From positions 220,001 through 284,000 of the forward strand of contig JAFMOC010000268.1 of the NCBI GenBank assembly GCA_019802505.1: a DNA stretch of 64,000 bases, given 5' to 3'. The notes below the pieces were generated by a model that saw nothing but the letters and a program-made list of their open reading frames with translations, was not told the DNA's origin and did no database searches. Position numbers and translations under genes: made by a program. Of the stretch, positions 53,936 to 64,000 are shown piece by piece (position 1 is the first letter of the stretch; each line of letters begins with the position of its first letter). The stretch comes from Corydoras sp. C115 (Eukaryota > Chordata > Actinopteri > Siluriformes > Callichthyidae).

Positions 53936-55285
53936 CCGCTTCCCGTCCGAATCCCCCTGATCGTTGAGCAATGCGCCGCCGACCGACGTTCCAAAATAAG
54001 CGGAACGCGGAACGCGGCGTCGAGTCACCCCGCCACGCGATAAGTGTTTACATGTCCGAGGGGGGGTGATGGGGTAGGGGGGGGTAGGAGGGGGGTAGGG
54101 GGGGGGTAGGAGGGGGATAGGGGGGGGGGTCTCTCTGACGAGTCAGGTTGTGAATGCACGGCGAGGAAGCGCAGCGCTGTGTTTACACTCGCGGCCTGTT
54201 AGGATCCGGCGATCCGCTCAAAGCGCCGCGCCGATAAAAAGTGCATTTGCGGTGCATTAGGGATGCATTAGGACTCCGCTGCGGGGTGGAGAGGATTAGC
54301 AGACCGCCGTCCTTGTTGACATTGACACCGCGGTCAGTTGCCAAGTCTGATGAATGATGGCGCGCCGCTGCCTTACATCAGACGCAGAACCGTCGCAGAA
54401 CGCGAGATCGAGCCGCCGCCGCGTACGCCGCCCGCCGGAGAGTCCTGCAGTTCCGCACGGTAACCTGCAGGGGGTTCCGCTGACCAAAGTCTTCAAAGGA
54501 CGAACCTCAATGACCACCATCTCCAGAGTTCCCCGATTCCCGAAGGCTGTCCTGGTTCTGACGCTCCCGCCATCATGCTTCACGTTCCGAGTTTCAGATC
54601 AGTCACGTGTTCTAAAGACGTTTAGGTGACGGAGCGGGCGGAGGCCGTGGAACGGGCGGAGGCCTTTTGCTGGAACGTCTCTGTTAGCATTTCTGGGATG
54701 TTCCCGCCGGTTCTCTGAGCTCGCAGCCTTTTATAAATATTTAAGGGAAACTGTTGACACGGCGATAACACTGACGGATCGCCTCCTGCGTGGGAGGAAC
54801 GGGAACCGAGGAGAAGCAGCCCGCAGGTCGGAGGTCGCGCCGCCGCTCACGGGTTCCGCGTCTGCTGTCGGATGATCTCGCTCGCGGTTCTGATCCGGGA
54901 TTTTGGGTGGGTTCTGAACGCGGGGGCGATTCGGGGGAACGTTCCGGAGGCGGAGAACGCGGTTCCGTGCCGTACGCTCGTCCCGTCCCCCGTTCCGTTT
55001 AACTCCCTGTGATGTTCCACCACGCATTGTGCAACGTTCCGGGGGTTCTGGAATAATCCGCCAAATATTGCAAAATGCACCTTTTTTTATTTGTTCTGAT
55101 CCCCACAAACTCCGCGGAACCCAATCCCCGAGCCGAGGTGTGGAGGAGGTGCGGAGGCGTGGAGGAGGTGTGGCTGATGGTTCTCTACGTTCTCTCAGTT
55201 CTGCTCCCTTTAAACGCCACGTCTAAAGTATGAGGACGGCCCTCCACCCTCAGGGAAGGGGCCCTCCACCCTCCGTTTGTTGTGC
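53936..55285. other. Gene-free; G-rich tract at 54060-54131
   Basis: Unique GC-rich sequence except for 54060-54131, where GGGGGGTAGGA-type units repeat about five times with runs of 5-10 G (quadruplex-prone). No supported exon. Confidence 0.45.
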
Positions 55286-55290
55286 AGACG

Positions 55291-55455
55291 GTGTTCTGCA
55301 CAGTGAGGGTCGCTCTGTTCTCCGTGGTGGTGCAGAGCAGATACAGTGTTCTGCACAGTGAGGGTCGCTCTGTTCTCCGTGGTGGTGCAGAGCAGATACA
55401 GTGTTCTGCACAGTGAGGGTCGCTCTGTTCTCCGTGGTGGTGCAGAGCAGTGAGA
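55291..55455. repeat. Three-copy 55-bp tandem repeat
   Basis: Units begin GTGTTCTGCACAGTGAGGGT at 55291, 55346 and 55401 and end GTGGTGCAGAGCAG. The units are almost identical over 50 bp. Confidence 0.95.
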
Positions 55456-55545
55456 TATGATCTGTTCTGAGTGCCACTTGTTTCTAAAGTGAAGGAACCC
55501 TGATGACAAACTCATGCGATCTTCACTCACATGCGGGCGCCACCG

Positions 55546-55684
55546 GGGCCGAGGAGGAGGAGGAGGAGGAGGAGGTGGTGGAGGAGGAGGAGGAGGAGGT
55601 GGTGGAGGAGGAGGAGGAGGAGGTGGAGGAGGTGGTGGAGGTGGAGGAGGAGGTGATGGAGGAGGAGGAGGAGGAGGAGGAGGT
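55546..55684. repeat. (GAG/GGT)n purine-rich tract
   Basis: About 138 bp of nearly pure purine on the plus strand (GAGGAGGAGG, GGTGGTGGAGG). Long open frames (poly-Gly, poly-Glu, poly-Pro) are composition artefacts. Mirror symmetry makes it a triplex-forming candidate. Confidence 0.95.
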
Positions 55685-55699
55685 TCTTCACGGTTCAGA

Positions 55700-57845
55700 A
55701 CCCGATCCTTTATTCTCCGTCCTCCACCTGAACCTCGGGTTGTTCCGCGGTGTGGCGTGGTTCCTCCTCCTCTCACCTCGACGCCGACCGTCACGCCGTA
55801 ACCCGACCCGGCGGCCGCGGGCCGGCGTAGCGCGCGCTCGGCGTGTGTGCCGGCGCTGCGGGGCCTATCCCGGTTGCGGTGTGGTCTGAAGGCGATCTGA
55901 AGCCACAGCTGCGGCGCAGATGAGCGGGGCCACCTGGCCGCCTCCTCGTTTACACGCCGCTCGAACGTACAAACAACAGCAAATTAAACGTCCAGCGGCC
56001 CCGACACACCCCCCCCCCCCGACCCCCCCACCCTCCCCCCGAGCGCCGCGCCAACCTGGCACGCCGGGACGTCTCGGGTTCGCGCTGTTTGTGTCTCGCG
56101 CACATTCTAACGTGATGTGTGTTTTCGAAGCCATATGCTGAATTTGCATATGCGTGTCGGTGGGAGGCGCCGGTTCGGCGCTAATCACCTCCGCCTGTAT
56201 CGCATGAGGTACCCCCCCCTCCACCCCTCCACCCCTCCACCCCTCCACCCCCCCCCATTGATGCTCTGAATACAGGCTTCACCTTTTTTTTAATTTAATA
56301 TCGTTCTGTTTTTAATTTATAGTTTTTAGTAAACTGCGTGTAACATTACCCCCCCCCCCCCCCCCCGCACCCAGGTACCCCACTTTTCTAAAACCCCGTC
56401 CAGTTACACCTGAGACCCCTCGGGCCTGTCCCGGTCCTGGAAATATGTTTTCTCCCTTATTAGAGACCGCAATCAAAATTAATCTAGAGTCTGATCGCAG
56501 CTCCCGCTTCCTTTTTTCTTTGGTTCCAGGTAATTGCTGACGATCCAGAGACCCTCCATTACGGACCCCGGACCCCCCCCCCCTCCCCTTCCTCTTTGCA
56601 TTCCTGTTAAATTGCACCTCCCACGTGAGCGAGCAATCAACCGCCCTGAACCAGACGCTCAGGTTTGTAATAATATTCCACTCCGCAGTCGCTCGCCGCT
56701 TCGGATCGCCCGACTCCTACGAGGTCGGCGTAATTAAGTATCCCGAATTAGAACCGATGCCGGTGGGCGCGCTCGACCCAAACGGGACCACACCAAATCA
56801 AAAAGACCCCTCAGGTTGTTGCGCCCTGTGAAATCCACTTCTCCGCCGCGTTCCGCGCAGCAGCTGGAGATCCCGCCCGCCCGCCCGCCTGTCCGCCCGC
56901 TTCGGACCGCCCCTCTGGCTCGCCTGCGCCCGCCGCGCTCCTGAGGTTCCGTTGCATTGTGGGAATTCCACTGTGAACGGTTTACTTTGGCGCGGTTGGC
57001 GTTGAGCGCTGCGATACGAGACCCCGCTTCACGCAGCGCAGAGAACACGGCGGGGAACGCGGCCCCGTCTGCCGAGAAGACCGCTGGGTTGCATCTCGTA
57101 CTCGTTTACAGCCTTGTGAAATTTGGGATGTTCTCCCCTCCCCCTCATTAATATTTGCTGATTTGTTATTGGCTCGTTTCCAGACGAATTCTTTCCGAAT
57201 CGCACGCAGCGCGATTGTTCAACTCGAGGTCACTCCTGAATTTCATCGTTTATCAGAAACGTCTTTTAATAAAATGATTAATTAAAGGATTAATTGTACT
57301 CCAATAACTAGGAACTGCTTATTGATTCAAAGCCCTCATTTGCATAACTCCTCCCCTAAATGTGGAGCACAACATCACATCAACAGCCCGTGGTTTCGTT
57401 CTCCGTTCGTGATGAAGTTCTAAGGCTGGTGGGGCGCCGCGGTTCTGGCCGTTTGGCAGGACGCCGTTCTCAGCCGGTCCTTTGGACGCCACCGGTGTTG
57501 TCTCTCGGTGGTGAGAACGTGTCGGCCCCGCCGGACGCGACCACACGGTCGGATCGGTTCTGTCGGTCGTGCCACTAATTTGTAGTGAGACCCGCGGGGG
57601 GGGGGGCATTTTTCTCATTCCTTTATTCGGTGTACAGTACGGAACCTGTTTCACATTAACACTCTGGAACGATTTCGGCGTCTCTGTGGACCCCCGGGGG
57701 CCCCTGCCAAAAATACAGATCCTTCAAATCCTTCAAATCCTTTCTCTGCGAAAACATCAACACTGAGAATAATCCCTGATGATTCAGCGGAACCCGCGCT
57801 GTCCTCGTCCCTGCGCTGCGACGCTTTAATGTGGTGTGAATGCAG
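55700..57845. other. Gene-free unique GC-rich sequence
   Basis: C-runs at 56012-56038, 56210-56255 and 56349-56366; no repeat family or exon recognised. CATATGCTGAATTTGCATATG at 56132 is a near-palindrome holding an octamer-like ATTTGCAT. Confidence 0.4.
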
Positions 57846-57849
57846 CAGG

Positions 57850-57890
<41 letters not shown>

Positions 57891-57891
57891 G
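57850..57891. repeat. (GTCT)n microsatellite
   Basis: Ten tandem GTCT units. Confidence 0.98.
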
Positions 57892-58256
57892 CGATGACTG
57901 CAGGGTGGTGGTAAAACAGCACGCCGTCCGTCTGTACGTCGTTAGATCAGCGACCTGTTACCGAGCGAGCAGACAGAACCGGTGCCGCCTCCTCGTTCTC
58001 TTTAATGTTCGGGTTCCACGCGCCGCCTCGCACCGCCTCACACCGCCTCGCGCTCACCTTTTATTGAGCGTCAGGATTCAGCCGTTACGCAGAAACGCGT
58101 CTGTCGGCGCTAATAGCTTCGTTTATGTTGCGTGTTGTGTGTGTGTTCTCCGGCGGGCGTGTCGGCAACACGCACACACAATCAACCGCCGTCACGAATC
58201 AGAACCAGCGCCACAGAACCAGCGCCACAGAACCCACCCAGTTTATCACATGGACG

Positions 58257-59600
58257 CTCCTAATGATGCCACATGTCTGTCTGTAGGAACACAGTGGACC
58301 GACTTAACGATGGACCCAATTAACGATGGACCCTCTTAATGATGCCACATGTCTGTCTGTAGGAACACAGTGGACAAACTTAACGATGGACCCTCTTAAT
58401 GATGCCACATGTCTGTTGGATTATGATCAACCCTCTTACTCATCGACCCTCTTAATGATGGACCCCCATAATGATGGACCCTCTTACTGATGGAAACCCA
58501 TACTGATGGACCCCTGTAATGATGGACCCCCATAATGATGGACCCTCTTAATGATGGACCCTCTTAATGATGGAAACCCATACTGATGGACCCCTGTAAT
58601 GATGGACCCTCTTAATGATGGACCCTCATACTGATGGACCCTCTTACTGATGGACCCTCTTAAGATGGCCACATACTGATGGACCCTGTAATGATGGACC
58701 CCCATAATGATGGACCCTCTTAATGATGGAAACCATACTGATGGACCCAGTAATTTAATGATGGACTTAATGATGGACCCTCTTAATGATGGAAACCCAT
58801 ACTGATGGACCCCTGTAATGATGGACCCTCTTAATGATGGACCCTCATACTGATGGACCCTCTTACTGATGGACCCTCTTAATGATGGAAACCCATACTG
58901 ATGGACCCCTGTAATGATGGACCCCCATAATGATGGACCCTCTTAATGATGGACCCTCTTAATGATGGAAACCCATACTGATGGACCCCTGTAATGATGG
59001 ACCCTCTTAATGATGGACCCTCATACTGATGGACCCTCTTACTGATGGACCCTCTTAACTATAGACCCCTATAATGATGGACCCCCATAATGATGGACCC
59101 TCTTACTGATGGACCCTCATAATGATGGACCCTCATAATGATGGACCCTCTTACTGATGGAAACCCATACTGATGGACCCCTGTAATGATGGACCCCCAT
59201 AATGATGGACCCTCTTACTGATGGACCCTCTTAACTATAGACCCCTATAATGATGGACCCCCATAATGATGGACCCCCATAATGATGGACCCTCTTAATG
59301 ATGGACCCTCATACTGATGGACCCTCTTACTGATGGACCCTCTTAACTATAGACCCCTATAATGATGGACCCCCATAATGATGGACCCTCTTAATGATGG
59401 ACCCTCTTACTGATGGACCCTCTTAACTATGGACCCCTATAATGATGGACCCCCATAATGATGGACCCTCTTACTGATGGACCCTCTTAACTATGGACCC
59501 TCATAATGATGGACCCTCTTAACTATGGACCCTCTTAATGAAGGACCCCATAACGATGGACCCTCTTAACGATGCCACACATTTGTGGGATCACGGTGGA
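58257..59600. repeat. 15-16-bp minisatellite (ATGATGGACCCTCTTA)
   Basis: About 80 units based on TGATGGACCC with variable CTCTTAA, CCCATAA, CCTGTAA and CTCATAC spacers. Longer multi-unit blocks (GGAAACCCATACTGATGG then ACCCCTGTAATGATGG) recur at 58493, 58573, 58791, 58887, 58971 and 59159 without a fixed period. The left edge (58257-58420) is a looser 70-90-bp duplication containing CACATGTCTGTCTGTAGG. Confidence 0.96.
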
Positions 59601-61156
59601 CCCTCTTAACGATGAGGACATGTGTGTGTTCCCTCGCTGAATGAGACCGCATGCACGTTCCGGATCGTTGAGAGTCATCGGCGACATGTGTCGGTCGTTG
59701 CGATGCATCATGGGACGCCGTATCGCGGTCCTTTATTCGTGGCCAGGTCCCGGCGGGAGGTCGAGACGTCATGGTGCAGTATGGGATACTGTGAGACAGT
59801 GTGGGGACATTGTGGGAAGCCCCAGAGATCCAGTTCCAAACAAAGATGTCCAGTTTCCACGGCGGCCCCTCCCTCTGTAATGTGAAGCAGCTGCGAGTTT
59901 GCGTGATACACCGAGACTCCAATTAATGGGGAGGAGGACATGTTGACCTACAAAACAGAGGAGCACAACAAACCCTGTAACTACAAACAGGTTCCATTCA
60001 AAAGCCCGAAAAAAAAAGAAAAGGAAGGGAAGAGAAGAGCCGCGCTCCGCGAGGAGAACCGGTCCGAGTGAAGGGGGGGCCGCGGCGCGACCCCGTCCCA
60101 CGGGGCCCCCGACGCTGCCGGCTCGTAATCCTCTGCCATTTCGGGGAGGTGTTGCTGCTGTCATGTTTCCATTTCGGATTCCGCCTCCGACGGCCGCCGT
60201 CTGCTCGCATACTTCTGTCTGTCCGCGTTCCCCTCCCTGGATTTGGGTTCCAGCCTCGCGCAGATGTCAGGAAACTATGCACGCTTAAAGGATTTATTAA
60301 AGAATATCTGCCTACATGTAAAGACACGGAGAACCGGGGCCAAGCAGGACCGAGGCCCGGCGTGTGGAGCGCGGCTGAAGATCCAGAACTCCCAAAACGG
60401 AACCTCCGTCAGAACCGGGGGTCTTTAACCGCGTTCAGATCATTAAAGCTCATCATTCATGATCACATGACCCGAAAACAGAACGAAGAACACATCACGA
60501 CACATCCTCCACCATGCTTCACAGTTCAGATCTTGAGGTTTTCTCAGGTCACACCTTGTTTCAGGATCCTGGGGCCTACCCCAGCACTTTTTTAGACGCG
60601 TAATAAGAAGAAAGTATCCGTACAGCCGTCATCACCTATCTGAAGGTTCCATGAACTTCCATGGTTCCGTGTGGAACTATTAAAAGGTTCCTGTTGTGCG
60701 TGAAGTTTGTAGTACAGGCCCGCCGCCATCGCGCCGTTCAGATCACAGAGACGCTTCGGGAAACGAGCCTCAGAGCTAATTCCGAGTGACACTTTGATCT
60801 GGGGCTAACGACGGGAACATGTGCGGATATTAGTGCGGCCCCCGGTTCTGACCCCACGCTCCATTACGGACCCTTTCCTGCCCTGATCAGACCAGACGAG
60901 TCGGTCTTTAGGCCTCCATTAGAGTTAAACTCTTCCAGCCTGCGCATTCCTGTGGCATTGTGGGTAGTCTGGGGGCGGGGGTGGGTGGGGGGGGTGTTGC
61001 AGGTATTTATGGCCCGGCGGGTGGAGGCTCGGCCCGTTTTCATCTCCCGGCAGAATGTGGTTCCGCTGACGGAACGCGGTGCAGACGGGGATGAGGCCGC
61101 GACGGGGTTTACTTTAAACCTGCTGATCTATAAGCATTACATATACAACATGACCA

Positions 61157-61202
<46 letters not shown>

Positions 61203-63075
61203 TTTATTTATCCATCACATTAAAAAGTGCAGTTTCATATCGGACCGCCGCGCGTTCGACCCGAAACCCACGCCCTCCCTCCGGACCCCGCCCCCCCCCC
61301 CCCCCCCGCTGCGGCGTGTCGTACTGTTATTCCAGTTCTGCCACTTCAGCTGTGATGTGTCACTCCTGAGGTCAGACCCGAGCGTGTGGTTGCGTCCGCG
61401 TGTCTGCGGTGCGATTGCGGCCGCGGTGCACGGCGGTCGACGGCACCTCAGTGGGCCATGAGCGGCTCCCCCCCCCCTCTGCTCACAGGTTACAGCCGGG
61501 GCGTATGTCAGCCACACGGTGTTAACCACACGCCGTTAACCACACGGCGCTCTTCATTCGGTCAGGACATGTTCCGCGGCGGGACAAGGGGGACACGCCG
61601 TGCGTCACCCACCCTCCACATTCCTGCTGCTTCGTCACCGCCTCCCCGTCTAATTCCACCATGTAGCACCCCACACTGACGTTCCATAGATCTGAGTTTT
61701 AATGTTTAATTCGATTTAAATTGACGTGAATGTAAATGTGACAAAATGTAACATTTTAGTCTTTAATTTAATTTAAGGATTATAGAGTTAATACCGTAAG
61801 AAAGAAAGCTTCAGTATATCCAAAAGAAGACATGTGGAGAACATGCCAATTCTACTGGAAATGGAGCCCTGGGTTATTGAGTTTTGGAGAAGCGTCACGT
61901 TCGTTTGTTTTCGTTCCCGTCGCTCCCGTTGATCCCAAACCTTAAAGCAGACGGCTGTAGGAGGCACCCCCCATCCCCCCCGCTCACCCCCCCCGCTCCC
62001 CGGCTCTGTCTTTTCTCACCTCCACTCATTTAGGTTCTGATAAGAGCCCCGGAGCTGGGAACTCAGCGGGGCTGCGACGCTTCAACTGGCAGCGCCTGAG
62101 CTCGGCCGTCACCCTGCGCTTTACGAGGGCGGCGCTTTTAACGGCGTGCACACGTCCCACGACCGGCGACGTCCTCGACTTAGAACAACTAAATAACCGA
62201 GGAGGGTCTGACATCAAACGACGGATGGGGGGGGGGGGTTGATGCGCCATCCGTCGTGCCACTTAATTAACAACTGTCTGCGTTCTGTCGCGGGTTTGTG
62301 TTTTGTTTGTTTCCAACGACACGGGTTGTTCCACAGATGTTCTGCTGCAGGTCGTCGCCGTGCGTTCTGATCTACAGCGGCCTCTTCCTTCTCCACTGAA
62401 GATAGTAAAGAACATTTCTAGCGTGGTAAATTTAATGAACTACAACTGAATTTAAAGTGTAATCCGTGGGATTCACAGCACTCCCCAGGTTCTGAACAAA
62501 ATCAGTAACGGGTTTTAATAAATAAAACGTACGTAGGTCTTTCTTATCAAACCATCGCTCTGCTGCTGTCATCAACAGAACCATTTGGACTCAAGAGAAC
62601 CTAAATGCAACCTAAAGATGTTCTCTCTTTTTTCTGAAGGTGCAAAAGCCAACATCTGTCATGGTACGGCAGTTCCTCACTGCACACACGTATCCGCCCG
62701 GGGATTCCTGCGATAGGTCCGACGTTCTGAACCCTTTCAGAGGTGAGGTTCTCTCGTTATTTATGTGATCTGTGAACTTTAGTGCAACAAAAAGTTAACT
62801 TCACCTTCAGAACGACGTCCTAAAGACGAGGAATACTTACAGTCTGCTGTAATAGGAACTAGTGAAAGGTTCCTGTATCTGCACGGGGTTTAATTGCTGT
62901 ACTGCGATGGCCATCGGCCGGTGAAATTGGTACTAGAACCATAAAAGAACCTGGTGGTTCGAGTTGTACACGACGTGGGAAAGGCAGACCTTCCTGAACA
63001 TGTGGAGTTTGTTACTGAGGGCAGATGAAAATGTTTTTTTTTTTTTTGTTACAGCGGCATGGTGCAATGACTTAC

Positions 63076-63106
<31 letters not shown>

Positions 63107-63470
63107 CAGGGACTGAGGATATTGGAAAGAAGGAAAGCTGAGAAGAGACGGAGATAAGGAAATTGAACCCAATGGGAGAATCTGAATGAGCTTAGTCGTA
63201 CTTTCCGCTGTCTCATTCTGCGCTCTAACAACAGCCCCGATGGTATGGCTCGCTCTTTATGAAATATGGTTTTTGCTCGTGGTCCAGGACCCCCCGTCCT
63301 CCCCGTCCTCCCCGTCCTCCCCTCCTCTGCTCCCACTACAACTCCACAACTCATGGTTTATATCAGATGTTCCTCTCCTGCCAATAGAACCGTATTTATT
63401 ACGGCAGCGGGAACGCGGCGGGACCTCGGGTGCTTCATCTTAATAACAAAGAGTTACACACACACTCCCA
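59601..63470. other. Gene-free sequence with microsatellites
   Basis: Contains (CA)n at 61157-61198, C-runs at 61291-61307, an A-run at 63075-63103 with a T-run at 63034-63046, and unique GC-rich DNA. I see no exon bounded by splice sites with family similarity. Confidence 0.45.
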
Positions 63471-63559
63471 TTTCAATCCAGAATAACAACCAATCAGATC
63501 GATCAGAGTCGCTATCCAATCAGCCAATTCCATGGCAGCCGTCCAACGTCCCGCCAAGT

Positions 63560-63960
63560 CCCGCCCACAACTACAGAATCCACCACCTCAGCTCCTCAGC
63601 CATGGTTCTGCTGAAGCTCTGCGGCTACGACGACTACAGGATGGAACCTGGAGTTCTATTGGACCGGCGGGACGCCCTCAATGGACTTGTTTTAATTGTT
63701 AAATATGGGTCACATGATTACCACACAGTCTGTACATGGCTGTCCTACACTGTTGATGCCGCCAAGGAGGATGAGTCCCTCAATGAGCCTCGGTCCTCAC
63801 AAGGTTTCTTCCTTAAGATATCAACATAACCGGTAGTTTTGTCTTGCCGCTGTCTCTTGGTCTTGCTCTTTGGGGGTTTAAAGGTGTATATCTCTGTAAG
63901 GCTGCTCTGTGACGACGTACGATTGTAAAAAACGCTCTATAAACAAATTATTAGACTTGA
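63560..63960 (+). repeat. Degenerate fish interspersed repeat
   Basis: TCACAAGGTTTCTTCCTTAA, CTTGCTCTTTGGGGGTTTAA, CTGTAAGGCTGCTCTGTGAC and AAAAAACGCTCTATAAACAAA, then GACTTGAACTTGA, follow the order of a very common fish repeat end. The overlapping 187-codon open frame is therefore not a gene. Confidence 0.55.
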
Positions 63961-64000
63961 ACTTGATCTTTGACACGTCTGATGATTGTGGACATTTTCA

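Noticed and set aside
53161..53994. 277-codon Ser-Glu-Ser-Phe repeat open frame
   Set aside because: It is produced by the 14-bp minisatellite, with no flanking gene structure.
55210..55794. Poly-proline or poly-glycine protein
   Set aside because: It is a composition artefact of the GGA/GGT tract, open in several frames.
63266..63829. 187-codon open frame near the right end
   Set aside because: It overlaps a degenerate interspersed repeat and shows no domain or splice support.

Overview
This is a vertebrate nuclear locus, almost certainly from a teleost fish. Genes are split into many small exons with GT-AG introns. Dinucleotide microsatellites are dense. A tRNA-derived SINE family recurs about 17 times, alongside Tc1-like and L2-like transposon relics. 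The protein-coding parts match known fish and vertebrate families. Nothing bacterial, phage-like or CRISPR-like is present. All exon models were built by eye from splice sites, reading phase and remembered family similarity.

Layout. 1-1490 is a 71-bp minisatellite with a 213-bp higher-order period. 2216-2880 is a GC-rich 31-bp minisatellite. At 4276-4406 lies the last coding exon of a plus-strand gene that I could not identify; its poly(A) signal is at 5405. Tail to tail with it, on the minus strand, is fyb1 (ADAP, the FYN/SLP-76 adaptor), from its stop at 5843 to its first recognisable coding exon at 15721. It has 17 mapped coding exons, both helical-SH3 domains and a run of Tyr-Asp-Asp motifs. 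One exon carries an apparent 1-nt frameshift. Next, also on the minus strand, is a complete CCDC80-like gene (21170-25456, 7 coding exons, 680 codons), a secreted matrix-type protein with three related domains. An L2-type LINE relic sits in one of its introns. On the plus strand follows a complete nnt gene, mitochondrial NAD(P) transhydrogenase. It has a promoter and noncoding exon at about 27690-27797, 21 coding exons from 29171 to 46161, 1079 predicted residues and a poly(A) signal at 46999. About 47-64 kb is gene-free as far as I can see. It holds several tandem arrays (14-bp, 16-bp and 55-bp units and a GGA tract), SINE copies, and long unique GC-rich stretches.

The genes do not form a functional unit: fyb1 acts in immune-receptor signalling, the CCDC80-like product is extracellular, and NNT supplies mitochondrial NADPH. 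In human, FYB1 and NNT both lie on chromosome 5p, so their proximity here is compatible with conserved synteny, whereas CCDC80 itself is on another human chromosome. I found no convincing new biological system. The observations most worth checking are the satellite that shares its core with a dispersed repeat, the fyb1 frameshift, the unidentified terminal exon, and the unstable homopolymer inside the SINE family.
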